From Hedera helix (taxonomy: Eukaryota > Streptophyta > Magnoliopsida > Apiales > Araliaceae): DNA of 64,000 nt. The notes below the pieces were generated by a model. The model was not told where the DNA came from, did no database searches, and worked only from the letters and a program-made list of their open reading frames with translations. Positions 25,456-37,246 of this stretch are shown in pieces. The stretch's first letter is position 1; each line of letters opens with the position of its first letter. A program made the position numbers and the translations under genes. The stretch covers positions 57,795,540 to 57,859,539 of the forward strand of contig OX359265.1 in NCBI GenBank assembly GCA_947179155.2. The letters run 5' to 3'.

Positions 25456-25980
25456 ATTCTTAGCTTGATACAAAATTATAAATAAATGTATTGCGCTCAT
25501 GTTTCCTTAAGTTATGAATTAAAGACTATGGAGAGGTATGCTAGTGTGTAATATGTCGTACACTCCGTCCATTACGTAAGTCTCATTTGAAAAATAAAAT
25601 AAAATTTTATTCCCAAAAAAGAGTCATTTATGATGGTATAAAACTAAAAACACAATGAATTATTGCATGTCATGAACAATTTTGTTATCCTAAAATTTAA
25701 ACAACATAGAACCCATTCATGTTATGAATGTGGTTTAGGTAGGTATGTGCACAATAACACAGTTAATGGCGAACAATTAAATAATCAAATGTCTCAAACA
25801 TTAAAGAAGAATGAATCATAGGTTAACATTACGCTACATGATTTAGCTTTGATCAACATGATATATAGGCCCGAAACAGAAAATACAAACGCTCCCATTA
25901 CAAAATGCAGCAAGTGTTGCACGGCGGCTCTCATGAGTATGAAATCAGAACACGCATATATATAATTATCCGATTATTTT
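25456..25980. other. spacer between RLP pseudogene and ADF gene
   Basis: AT-rich. Contains ACTCCGTCCATTACGTAAGT at 25560, which resembles one end of a Stowaway MITE, but I found no matching inverted end. The right part is the 3' untranslated region of the minus-strand ADF gene. Confidence 0.4.
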
Positions 25981-27156
25981 TTAGAGTGCCCGCCCTTTTA
26001 TAATGTCAAGGCTCATCTCACTAGGATCCGTTGCTTGCAATTCAACTTGAATTCCATCCAGTTCTCGCTTGAATCTATCCTTTGAGCTTGCATAAACCAT
26101 CTTCATTCTCACCTTGGACGTATCCGGTGACCTAACTCATGTACAAGAAAATAATATAAATTCATCAACATGATAAGGAAATAACCTTGCAAAGTCAAGC
26201 CACTCACTCGTCAGGATTTTTTTATCCCTAGGAATTGAACATATTTGTATAATGGTGGTTAGTTTTGCTCTAGTTATTTTTCTAGATTTGACATTGAAAA
26301 GGAAATGGATTACGTTTCTTGATCTGTAGTGGTATGTGTGACCATATATGTAACAGATCAACCCAGTGGAGTATATAATGAGATTACCAAGCAATGAAGA
26401 AAATCTTGCTTTTTTGGCAATTTTCGTTGGTAGTGAAATCAAAATCATAGACAGCATAGCGGCACTCGTCAGCAGGTAGAGAATTGGTGAAATCTTCGTA
26501 GCTTTCATCGGGGCTCCCGAGCTTCTCCACCACCACTTCTTGACCCTCAATTTTGAAGATAATGAAACGGTGGTTTCTCTTTGCTTTTAACTCCAAAAAC
26601 TTCATCTTACACTCATCTTCCACAGCCATTCCAGATGCGGCGTTCGCCTACCAAAAATAAACATTACAAATAAAACAGTAAAAGGAAACCATGTTTTGTG
26701 TATAACATGCATACATTAGCTTTATAATTGATATGCATAAGTTTGATTTCTCATGTCCCAAAAAGGACTAAAAATAAAAATCTACCGTACTTCTTGAATA
26801 ATCCCAAATTAAATGAACAATGATAAAATAAAAATGCATATGTAGTAAGAGTTTCATAATTTTCTTTGATACTGTTCAACTAAGATGTTTGGCTTCCAGA
26901 CAACAGAATGCGCCTAGCTAGCTAATGATATCATTAACTGATCCAATTATTAAACTGCGGTTAATTGAATGCAAAATTGTGGATTTGACCATGATCCATT
27001 TACTTAATTGAAAATCATGTTTTTGTTCCAAAAAACAATATATAGAAAATAATAATTTGTAATTGAAAATATTTAATCATTTAATTATATTCAGTTGCCA
27101 CAATTAATATAGAAAACATAATATATCATAGAGAGAGAGAGAGAGAGGCGTACCAT
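25981..27156 (-). CDS. ADF: actin-depolymerizing factor (ADF/cofilin), 3 exons
   Basis: Exons in transcript order are 27156-27154 (the ATG alone), 26647-26388 and 26131-25981, giving 137 residues. A first coding exon holding only the start codon is a known feature of plant ADF genes, and here it is followed by GT (GTACGC). Exon 2 reads ANAASGMAVEDECK then KFLELKAKRNHRFIIFKI, VVVEKLG, SYEDFTNSLPADECRYAVYDFDF and SKIFFIAW. Exon 3 reads SPDTSKVRMKM, YASSKDRFKRELDG and IQVELQATDPSEM. The early Ser is the usual phosphorylation site, and the YASSKDRFKRELDG helix is the actin-binding surface of the family. ADFs sever and depolymerise actin filaments in the cytoplasm. The gene looks intact. A GA microsatellite (27128-27147) lies in intron 1 next to the start codon. 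Confidence 0.95.
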
Positions 27157-28732
27157 GGTGTCTTTGCGGTGGGATAAGGGGTGGCAGGTAGGCCTGTGAA
27201 AATGAGAAATGATGAGACAGAAGAGAGGGAATTAGACATAAGAGAGAGGTGGCCAGCTTTTCTTTTTAAGGAAGAGCAATTCGCGGGGTACAAGAGATTT
27301 TTTAGGTGAAAATAAAGGGTTGAGAAATGTCTTTGCCTCTGAGCCAAATGATTGTTTCCATTAGACGTACGACTACTGTATTACTATGTACTACTAGTAT
27401 AAACATTTAATTTCTCCTATATATATAAATAAATAATAGTATGTGATATGTCCCTCTTCTTAATTTTTTTTCCCTAGTATAGTCTATCATGCAGGGTTTC
27501 AAGATTTTTTTTAATCATTGTTATTAGAAGGAAGGAAGGAAGGAAAAAATGAAGGTTATATTACTTGATTTGAAAATCCAAAATTCAAAATAAAAAGAAG
27601 AAAAAGAAAATGGTCATAGGAAGAATTAAGCAACTCTCAACATAAAACAAACAAAGCTGAGGGGGCATTGGCATCTTGATTGAAATGACCTGTTCTTACT
27701 TATTCTTTTGTTTCTCTATTAATTCTCACTCAATTGTCGGCTCAAGAGAAAACATACCACTTGTATGGCCCCCCACCCCAAGAGTAAATTCTTCTTCTTT
27801 ACCATCCACAAACATGCAAATCTATTAAATACGGACTTCCATAATTATTAAAAGAGTAGATGGATGCATGAGATGGGAGATCTAGGGAGCAATGTCAAAT
27901 GTGTAAGAATTATTCATCATTAACAACAATGATAAACTAGCTAGCTTGTTAGTAAACTATAAGTAGATGATTAAACAATGTGCCTCCAATCTCGAAGAGA
28001 CTCAACCCGTATATATTTTTGTGGCAAGATAGCATCATCATCATCTTTTAATTTCCATAAGTAGAAGGTACTGCCGTTAGATATTTTTTTATGTATGAAT
28101 TTCCTTCTCCCTCTCTCTCTTGAACACTCTCTTCCGTACTCCTTGATGATCAAAATGCTTGAGATTTCTTCAGTATTAATATGCATGCTTACTTTGTTGA
28201 CTTGATGATCATTCCATATTGGTTTTATGAGTATTTTCCCAATTTCAATTGTGATTTTGTTAGGAAATTGTTGTCTGTATGATCATTTATTTATTTATTT
28301 GGGTTTTGTCTATGCTGTGAATGTAATAATTTATCACTGTGACTCAATTGAAGATCATTTTGAGTTGATTAGTAATTGCTTTTGTGCCTCACTGTCTTTT
28401 TTGTTTAGACTCTATTTTAGTTTGTAAGGAAGGAATAGTGAGTGGTGTTGAATTTTTAGAAGTTGTTCAGTACGACAGACAGTGAAAGCAATGGTTGTGG
28501 TGCATGCGTCTATTAATCACTAATTACAACTAACTTTTCCCATTCCCAAGTTCATTGAATTTTAAGCAGGCAGGCAATTGGAATTGTGGCTAGTGTTTTG
28601 AAATTTATTGCTTACATCTGCTATCACGTTATTTTCAGTAAATAGTATCCACTGAATGCTAGTCTTTATATATGTCCATGATTTTAACATGCTAGTCGTA
28701 CACCTCCCAACATAATTCTTTGTCCATTCATT
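27157..28732. other. intergenic stretch upstream of ADF
   Basis: Contains the presumed ADF 5' leader and promoter (minus strand), a short GGAA repeat near 27530, and TA-rich sequence near 27415-27440. Open frames here (27971-28186, 28227-28427) show no recognisable domain. The last 150 bases may be a degenerate first intron of the neighbouring beta-tubulin pseudogene. Confidence 0.4.
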
Positions 28733-28984
28733 TCAGGTTTGCCACTCATTGGATCAGGGATGGGAACCCTACTTATTTCTAAGATCGGCGAAGAGTATCC
28801 AGACCGAATGATATATGCTTACTTTCTCTGTATTTCCATCCCCTAAGGTGTCAGATACTGTTGTTGAACCCTCTCAGTCCACCATCTTGTTGAGAATTAA
28901 TGCAGATGAGTGTCTGGTTTTAGACAATGAGGCTCTGTATGATATATGCTTCACAACTCTTATATAAACTCACAACTCCAAGCT

Positions 28985-29450
28985 GTAAGTTATTTTCTTC
29001 TGCTTCTGGCCATCTCTGTTTTTAGCATAATTGGAGAGTTGGAATTTTAGAGTTACTGCCCTATGATAGTAAATAACCTTTCTATTTGATATATTGTGAT
29101 AATTTTAACAGTGTTTACTAGCCCCATTGAGACCATGAGACTCCCCAACACAAGATAGTGGACAGTGTGTTGTCCATGCAAGAGTGCTGATCTTCTTTAC
29201 TGAAATTAGTGGTGTGCCACGTGTGTTTTCGTTTATATTCACCGATAATCAATACGAAATCAGACTTTAGGAGATCTGTGCTTTGGTCAAGAATTCTGTT
29301 AATAGTTTTAACAAATCTAGGGCAAAGGACCACACCTTATATCTAAAAGAATAGTTATATTCTAATAATCCTTTTTATTATATTTCTTTTGTTTTTGTAA
29401 CAGTAGTTGACAATTAAACAATGCACCGACTTAACTGGTCCTCTTTTTAG
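28985..29450 (+). other. retained second intron of the beta-tubulin pseudogene
   Basis: Donor GTAAGT at 28985 and acceptor TTTTTAG ending at 29450. The 3' part (from 29328) is duplicated at 30607, but there the acceptor reads TTTTTTG, so the downstream copy has lost its AG. Confidence 0.75.
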
Positions 29451-29483
29451 TTGGAGACTTGAACCACCACCATGAGCGGGGTA
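29328..29483. repeat. 156-bp direct repeat, upstream copy (flanks the insert)
   Basis: Begins GACCACACCTTATATC and ends ATGAGCGGGGTA. It covers the 3' end of the tubulin intron and the start of the next exon. It differs from the copy at 30607-30762 at about three positions. Confidence 0.92.
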
Positions 29484-30606
29484 TACAATTGAAATTTTAA
29501 ATATTTCAAAGTAATTTTTTAAAATTGAAATTTATTTTATACAATGGAACAAAGGGAATAAATTTGAAGGGAAAAAAAAGAGTAATACTCCTATTAAATT
29601 TATAATATTTGTCATCGATATCATTCACCACAGTGTCACCATGTGTAAATCATAGGTTTATGGACGAGTAACATCTCGCCGACTCTACTTAAAAGAGTTC
29701 ACATCTCCGATCAAAAATTAAATTCAATAATATATATATATATAGATATATATATACACACCCACCCTAATGAATTCTATTTTCTTTATACTAGTAATTA
29801 TTTTCATTGAAAATGGTACTATTTCGTTTGAGGGATGGAGAGAGGACATCATTTTGTGCTGGTTTGCTTGCTATTGCTGATTGCACCGTTAATGTGAAAG
29901 TTAACAAGTGCCTGCCTTGTCGTGCATGCGCACAAGTCCCACAATATTGGAACGGCATAACATAAGGCGAATTGACCGGGCCTATTAATTCCAAAAAAAT
30001 ACAAATAATCATAAGAAAAAAAATACATTGTCCCAAATAGTCCAAATAATGTTGGTTTACGTACTCATCAAAGTATACGTGCATAGTTTAATTAACGGTA
30101 AGCCCCCTCATTTTAGGCCGTTCGATTTTATTTAATTGCACTTTGGAAATATTATCTATCAATCATCAAAGAAAAGTTTTGTTCTTTTTGTTCTTTTGAG
30201 AGGAGCCTAACTTTTCTTAATTTTTTTCTTCCTTTGAAACCCTTTTTTTCTTTACGGTTATATGTTGGTCAAACAAGACTTCACCATCAAAAACATATTT
30301 ATAGCATACCCCAGTGCGTGAGGAAAAAAAATCAACTGGGATGGAGAATTTCTAGTATACTTATAGTCCAAGGAAATAATAAAATAAAAAAATTATAGAT
30401 ACTTTATATATACATTTAGTTCACAAGAAAGAGCTAAAAACAGACCCTCTGAGTGTATTAAAATTTGAATTTTAAATATGTCTAATATATATATTTATCA
30501 TTAACAAATAAGTACGTAAAATGTTTAATATTCACAACTTATGTATTGAATCAGCGACATATGTATTTCAGATATGTTTGAAAATCTAAAATTTGCGAAA
30601 GAAAGA
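29484..30606. repeat. 1.1-kb insert in the tubulin pseudogene, copy of 36128-37246
   Basis: The segment from TACAATTG to GAAAGA matches 36128-37246 along almost its whole length with a few percent divergence and small indels. It shows no terminal inverted repeats, no TG...CA ends, no poly-A and no transposon coding sequence. A minus-strand frame of 97 codons (29791-30084) is open in both copies, but their differences are mostly amino-acid-changing, so I do not call a gene. The 156-bp direct repeat on both sides is far longer than any transposase target duplication. Confidence 0.88.
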
Positions 30607-30762
30607 GACCACACCTTAGATCTAAAAGAATAGTTATATTCTAATAATCCTTTTTATTATATTTCTTTTGTTTTTGTAACAGTAGTTGACAATTAAACAA
30701 TGTACCGACTTAACTGGTCCTCTTTTTTGTTGGAGACTTGAACCACCACCATGAGCGGGGTA
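30607..30762. repeat. 156-bp direct repeat, downstream copy
   Basis: Second copy of the block at 29328-29483. It leads directly into the rest of the tubulin exon (ACTTGCTGTCTTCGATTTCC), so this copy is the one in ancestral continuity with the downstream coding sequence. Confidence 0.92.
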
Positions 30763-31423
30763 ACTTGCTGTCTTCGATTTCCTGGTCAACTCAAACACTG
30801 ATCTCCGTAAACTTGCTGTCAACCTAATTCCATTTCCCCAGATTGCATTTCTTTATGGTTGGATTTGCTCCGCTCACATCTCGTGTGTCACAGCAAATCA
30901 GCAATACCGGCCCCTTACTGTTCCGGGAGCTCACTCAACAGATGTGGGATGCTAAGAACGTGATGTGTGCTGCGGATCGCCGCCATGGTCGATATCTGAC
31001 TGCTTCAGCTATGTTCCATGGCAAGATGAGCACCAAGGAAGTGGATGAGCAAATGATTAATGTACAAAAGAAGAACTCATCCTACTTTGTTGAATGGATC
31101 CCCATTCCCCAGCAATGTTAAGTCCACTGTTTCTGATATTCCTCCTACCGTTTTGGAAATGGCATCAACTTTTATTGGGAACTCCGCCTCGATTCAAGAG
31201 ATGTTCAGAAAGCAGTTCACAGCTATGTTCCGCAGGAAAGCTTTCTTGCATTGGTACACTGGAGAGGCCGGGCATGGCCGAGATGGAGTTTACAGAGGCA
31301 GAGAGCAACATGAATGATTTAGTATATGAATACCAGCAGCATCAAGATGCAACGGCCGATGAGGAAGGCTATGATTATGAAGACGAAGAAGAAGAAGAAG
31401 AAGAAGAACCTCAGGAGGGTTAA

Positions 31424-34210
31424 TATGTTTTTGGCATCTTTTGGTTGCAATTATGCTGTCCAAGTTTGCGTGAATTTGTAATTTAGGTTTGGAACTTTCT
31501 GCAGTTTTATCACTTTACGGGCATGTTCCGTTGTCTGCTTTCTTGTTAGTTTTATTTAGTAGATAATTAGTCACAACTTTCAAGTATTTTGAGAGAACAC
31601 ACATGCTATGAGTTAATGATAGACCTGATAATGATTATACTGCAGTGGATGCTCATGTTGGTAAAATCTAATATGAATGTTGTTTTCAAGGAATATTTTT
31701 ATGGTTTTTAAGATAATATTGATTGTACTAAAGATTTCATTGTGTTGTGAATTTTCGTCAAAGTATTAAATATTGTTTCATCATAAAATATTAAAGGACA
31801 AAATTAGATAATAAAATACAATATTAAATTTTATGATAATAAAATATTAAATTTTATAAAATAAAATAATTAAATAAACTCATATAATATTAAAGGACAA
31901 AATTAGAGATAATACATGAATTACGAGTCTATTAGTGGACAATCCAAAATTCAACTACTGGTGCCAAAAAAAAAATTATACATGGATATGCGTACTGGTG
32001 CATCACGTGGGAGCTTGAATGGGGCATATCTTGGATTTTAATTTTTTTCCTCATATTTTTAACAACCACACAGAATTCTCTTTTTAGGCTAGCTCGGTTA
32101 GATATGATGAAATATTTGCCCATATCACATGATTCACATAGTTATAACAACTTCTTTCCGTCATAATAAAAAAAGTAAATGATATATAAGATTTATCTTT
32201 ACTACAAATAATGTAAACTTTGTCATAAATATAAAATTGTTAGTCGTATTAAATATGAAATTTCTATTTATCTACTCCGTTTTTCTACACTCTCTCTCCT
32301 TCTCCATATCTCTTTGTTCTTAGTAGTATTGTCTTGAATATAAAAATTTGAGAGAGAGAGAGATAATAAATACTTTAAAAAGAAGAAGTAAATATTTTAA
32401 AAGAAAAAAAATATAAAATTTTAAAGAAAGAAAATGAGTGAAGTTTAGAAGTATAATAAATAAATTTCAAAATTAACTACCCTTTGAAGGAGGTACATAA
32501 TATTGAGATTCAATAAACAAGCCCACATCAGCCCACTTATTATGTAAGTGAATATACATGGAGACTATTTATAACTTTCATTCTATACTTCTTAACCCAA
32601 ATTCATTTAATGTGGACGGATATGTGTCACAGTTTGACTGTATTAAAAAAAAACTCTATTGGAACAACTCTTTTCCAATCAAATTCATGGTTTGTTAAAA
32701 CTCATAATGATCAACTTTACGAAGATCCCCGACTTTGGTCGCTTAGCCGAGATAAAACCAAAGCTATGGGTTACCTATTCGATTGTCGCCCATTCTGCAG
32801 GTCTATAAATTTATATTATAAAGCATTCATGAAGATTTTGGTGATTTTGGGTTACGTTTTTTTTCTTTTTTTTTTATACTATTTTGTCCCTACAACTTTA
32901 GATATATTTTATACTTTTTAATCTAAATTTTCTTATTTTTTTATTTAATTTCCTAAATTTTATAAAATAATAATTTTATCTTATATAATTTACATACATA
33001 ATACGTATATCACCAAATGCCAGTAGCAGAAGCCGCCATGGTAGACTAATTAACCAACACTCTTCTTGGTCCAAGGTTATGTAATGTAAACATATTTATT
33101 CAAACAAACTCGAACAAAGGAACTTATCTACCATTCTATGAGTCTATCCCATCCAAAACAGTGGTCAGTCCTAAAAACTGTTTTCAAAGTTTAATAGAGG
33201 TCCATTCAAACTCGGCCTTGGGGTTGAACTGTCTTACCTTTGGGCTAATCTGAATAACAACGCACAGTTTAGCTGGGCTTACCATACTGATTAGTTCACG
33301 AAATTCTATTTTGCAGTAACAAAAAACAGTACAACTTTAATCTAATTGAAAAATCATTTGGGGAAGCCCGGTTCCATAATAAGATCGCTGATATTTGTCT
33401 GCCATGCACCCTGAGATTTTCTCATTCTTCTATGTGATGGCCCTGCTAGGCCCAGCTCACGTATCAATATAATTATTTTTCAATTGAGTTTTACTTTTAT
33501 ATCAAAAATGATCAAAAGTCAAAGAGTTATTAGCTTAATTAGTCCCTCCATTTCAAAAAATAATTTTAAGTTTCGTTCTAAAATAAATGAGCAAAATAAC
33601 TTTTGAAAGTAAAAATATTCGAGTGCTGATTTCTCAAGAAAATAAATTGTCCTATTAATTTTTACATTTTACGTAAGTTGGTCTTATATTTTAGAATGAA
33701 CAAGTATTTTTGTATGATATTTCATTTTTATTACTAAAATTAAGTTGCTTGATTTGCTTAATAGTGACAATTTTTTTGTAGAGGGCGTTTGTTAGGCCTA
33801 GCTCAAGTTCCTTAATTTACATTAAGAATCTATCTTGGTCAGCCTAATTTTCAAGCCCAAAGCAAACATTGATCGATAGGGAACGTCCAGAACAATTTGT
33901 CGCAAACCAACTACAATAGGGAAATTAAATAAAAAGACCGACATATATAAGATCCTTATTCACTCTATTTCTTTAATGAAAATTCATATTTATTGTATTT
34001 GTTTTTCTATTACCTCCCAAAGGAGTCTATAGTGAGATACAGTACACACTAAATACACACAGCAATGTGACTATTACTTTGGTGTAACACCAAATGAAGA
34101 CGGCCAGTCACTGGAAATTTGGATGAACATACTTATTAAAACCTAAATCCCACCGTGTAGCTAGTATATTTATAGACACATCAAATCTATAGTGTATAAA
34201 TATATATAAA
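31424..34210. other. gene-free stretch between the tubulin pseudogene and the PAR1 gene
   Basis: AT-rich. A GA run (32350-32363) precedes A/G-rich sequence. At 33541 there is AGTCCCTCCATTTCAAAAAA, similar to one end of a Stowaway or Tourist MITE, but no inverted partner was found. The frame at 32610-32921 has a poly-T tail and no recognisable domain. The right end includes the PAR1 3' untranslated region. Confidence 0.4.
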
Positions 34211-35196
34211 TTAAAAGGTCGGAGGCAATGCTGGTGACTCAATGAAAATGTGGGTTGACACCGGTCCGGGTGCTGCAGCCAGGAACTTCCCAGGAGTTAT
34301 TGGTCCGGGTGCCACAATTCCAGAGCTTTTGATCTCCGCCATCCCACGACGTGCATTTTCTCCTTGTGCATGGCACAATGTTGGAAGATACACCCCTGCC
34401 AAAAGAAATAATAGAAAAGGAGCTAGTAAAAGCAATGCTCCTATATAAATGATTAGTCTGTGTATACGTACCTTCACCAGCAGCAAGATTGAAGTAAAGA
34501 TCAATAATGTTGGGGCAGCTCTTGTAGCATGGAGTGGAGCAAAGCTTTTGTGTGAATTGCGACTCGAGAAGAGAGTCAGATGAAATTCCAAGCACGTTCC
34601 TTTCTAGGCCGCAAGCTTGGATACATTCATCAGTTTCAATCCAATTCTTGAGCTTATTATCTGTAGCCTCAATCTCTGAGCTACGACAAGTGTATGCTTC
34701 TTCCCCGCTCCTACACACCCGCTGCTCAAGCACACACCGCTTCCCACTAGAAGATATCGCGAAAGCACACGAGTCTTTGTTCAAATTCTCACATTTTATG
34801 CTACTTCCTACAAATTAGATCACAAACAAAATTAATATGTATTTAATTAATTGAATAAATCAAAGTAAAAAACATTTGTACAATATATATAGCAAGCATA
34901 TATGGTTCGACGCATATGTAACAACATGATTCATTAAAGTTTTCGAAATAATTAATTTTATAATTAGTAGTACTTTTTAAGTAGTTTATAATATTCAGAA
35001 TTGTATTGACATAAACTAATTGAATTCAAGTCAATTTTGAGTTTGAAATATTTGAAATTAACTTTTTCAAAGTGAATATTAATCTTATTATTTGTAATGG
35101 AAAAAATATTTTTAACTAACAAATTATAATGTTACCTAAGATGCCTTGTATGCATATGGCAAGTGCAAGAGCCAAAATTGCCAAATAAGAGGCCAT
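34211..35196 (-). CDS. PAR1-family (photoassimilate-responsive) secreted Cys-rich protein, 3 exons
   Basis: Exons in transcript order are 35196-35136, 34807-34472 and 34395-34211, with GT-AG borders and matching phases, giving 193 residues. Exon 1 is a signal peptide (MASYLAILALALAICIQGIL). The mature part has the family's Cys pattern and motifs: CENLNKDSCAFAISSSGKRC, EEAYTCRSSEI, IETDECIQACGLERNVLGIS, LLESQFTQKLCS, CYKSCPNIIDLYFNLAAGEG, then VYLPTLCHAQ and ARRGMAEIKSSG. A TATA box lies about 107 bases upstream. PAR1 proteins were described as responsive to sugar accumulation and virus infection in tobacco; their biochemical role is unknown. The gene appears intact and is probably exported from the cell. 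Confidence 0.92.
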
Positions 35197-35302
35197 TGAT
35201 GTGTGATTACTAGTGGCTTTTGATTTGGTTAGGGAATCTGCTAATAAAATGACTCGAGCTTGTCCGAATAAATATGCTGTGATGATTTAGTTGTGAAGAA
35301 AG

Positions 35303-35311
35303 CTATTTATA
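35303..35311 (-). promoter_or_regulatory. TATA box of the PAR1-family gene
   Basis: TATAAATAG on the minus strand, about 107 bases before the start codon at 35196, in a position expected for a plant core promoter. Confidence 0.65.
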
Positions 35312-36127
35312 CTACTTGTTATGGACAGTACTGTTAAAATAGGGGAAATGTATGGCAGCTGTTTGACTAACTGCAGCTGCATACGTACCCCTACCCTGGC
35401 CTACTACTACTTGGTCATGAATGCTGATGAAGCTAACGACATAGCTTCCCATGGAATGGGTGCGAACCCACAAGAAATTTCACGACTTAATTGATAACTC
35501 TATCGTTCATAGTCCAAGACTCCGCTAGTTATGCCGTATTAATTGATACAAGAATTCCACACGTTTGTTTGTGGAATACGCAGGAGGAGGCCGTGGCCTA
35601 ATTAATTATTTGTTGTATTCTTTGAAAACACTTAAAATAGAATAGAGGTGATAAATAAATTGATTTAATAAATAATGGATAAAATTTAATTAGTTGAAGA
35701 TCATTAATTAATCATTTCAAGTGATTTATAAATATATTATTTTAAATAAATATGAGTCAAAACCCAACAACCCATTTATAACCGCCCAAATTAAAGCTAC
35801 TGCAGTAGCTTCATATGCCGTCTACACAGTGTTGTTCTAGTATTTTTATTGTAGTACTATTTTTTTACTTTTTACTTTTTCCTCTGTCTCAGATCGTTTA
35901 AATATGCTTTAATAATATTACACCAAATCTGTCCCAGAACTGGTAAATTACTTTCATTTATACTCTTTATTTTTAAAATACAAAATTAATATTGACTTTC
36001 AAATATCAACTTAACATATTTTTAAATAATTAAATTAATTTAATTTTAGCAATTTTAATTATTTATATTATAAATATTTAAAAATACTACTAACTAAAAA
36101 ATTTATTCAAACTCAAATAAATCATGT
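35312..36127. other. PAR1 upstream region, no gene
   Basis: The first 300 bases are likely promoter sequence and include a GCAGCTGTTTGACTAACTGC imperfect palindrome near 35355. The remainder is AT-rich without recognisable features. Confidence 0.4.
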
Positions 36128-36372
36128 CAATCTTAAATTTATAAATATTTCAACATAATTTTTTAAAATTGAAATTTATTTTATACAATGGAACAAAGGG
36201 AATAAATTTTTTGAGGAAAAAAAAATAATACTCCTATTAAATTTATAATATTTGTCATCAATATCATTCATCACAGTGTCACCACGTGTAAATCATGGGT
36301 TTATGGACGGGTACCATCTCGCCGGCTCTACTTAAAAGAGTTCACATCTCCGATCAAAAATTAAATTCAATA

Positions 36373-36406
<34 letters not shown>

Positions 36407-37246
36407 CCTAATGAATTCAATTTTCTTTATACTAGTAATTATTTTCATTGAAAATGGTACTATTTCGTTTGAGGGATGGAGAGAGGACATCATTTTGTGC
36501 TGGTTTGCTTGCTATTGCTGATTGCACCGTTGATATGAAAGTTAACAAGTGCCTGCCTTGTCGTGCATGCGCACAAGTCCCATAATATTGGAACGGCATA
36601 ACATAAGGCGAATTGACTGTGCCTATTAATTCCAAAAAAATACAAATAATCATAAGAAAAAAAATACATGGTCTCAAATAGTCCAAATAATGTCGGTTTA
36701 CGTACTCATCAAAGTATACATGCATAGTTTAATTAACGGTAAGCCCCCTCATTTTAGGCCGTTCGATTTTATTTAATTGCACTTTGGAAATATTATCTAT
36801 CAATCATCAAAGAAAAGTTTTGTTCTTTTGAGAGGAGCCTAAATTTCCTTCATTTTTTTCTTCCTTTTAAACCCTTTTTTTCTTTACGTTTATATGTTGG
36901 TCAAACAAGACTTCACCATCAAAAACATATTTATAGCATACCCCAGTGCATGAGGGAAAAAAAATCAATTGGGATGGAGAATTTCTAGTATACTTATAGT
37001 CCAAGGAAATAAAAAAATTGTAGATACTTTATATATACATTTAGTTCATGAGAAAGAGCTAAAAACGGACACTATGAGTGTATTAAAATTTGAATTTTAA
37101 ATGTGTCTAAAATACATATACATATCATTAATAAATAAGCACGTAAATTGTTTAGAATTCTTATGATATTGAACAATTTATATATTAAATTAACTACATA
37201 TATATTTCATATATATTTGAAATTCTAAAATTTGCAATGGAAAGAG
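36128..37246. repeat. second copy of the 1.1-kb dispersed segment
   Basis: Matches the insert in the tubulin pseudogene (29484-30606) in the same orientation. It contains a TA/CA microsatellite at 36373-36405 and the counterpart of the 97-codon minus-strand frame (36432-36725). Similarity starts near the AAATATTTCAA block and ends at GAAAGAGAC. Outside it the two loci differ. This is either the donor of the insert or another copy from a third source. Confidence 0.85.

Larger units (their letters stand above)
28733..31423 (+). pseudogene. beta-tubulin pseudogene, 5'-truncated, intron retained, split by an insertion
   Basis: 28733-28984 encodes a broken copy of the FQVCHSL...GMGTLLISKI...EEYPDRM...PSPKVSDTVVEP...ADEC...LDNEALYDIC region. 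GTAAGT follows at 28985, exactly where plant beta-tubulin genes carry an intron. The next exon starts at 29451 (TTGGAGACTTGAACCAC) and reaches MSGV. It is then interrupted by a 1.1-kb insert and resumes at 30763 with TCCLRFPGQL and LRKLAVNLIPFP. The rest follows in shifted frames: FFMVGFAPLTSR, ELTQQMWDAKNVMCAADRRHGRYLTASAMF, KMSTKEVDEQMINVQ, MASTFIGNS, FTAMFRRKAFLHWYTGE and the acidic tail. Several indels, missing residues (GGGT, LISA, RVSE) and frameshifts rule out function. The retained intron shows a segmental copy, not a processed one. Confidence 0.93.

Noticed and set aside
25560..25660. Stowaway-like end ACTCCGTCCATT
   Set aside because: No inverted partner found within several hundred bases. 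Similar single ends at 10679, 33541, 37860 and 56628 were rejected for the same reason.
29791..30084. 97-codon minus-strand open frame, also present at 36432-36725
   Set aside because: It lies in a duplicated non-coding segment. Differences between copies are mostly amino-acid-changing, and no domain is recognisable.
32610..32921. 103-codon frame ending in Phe/Tyr-rich sequence
   Set aside because: The end is translated poly-T; no splice context or recognisable domain.
34211..34591. 126-codon minus-strand frame overlapping PAR1
   Set aside because: Its right part reads through PAR1 intron 2 and exon 2 in another frame. Only its left part (exon 3) is real coding sequence.
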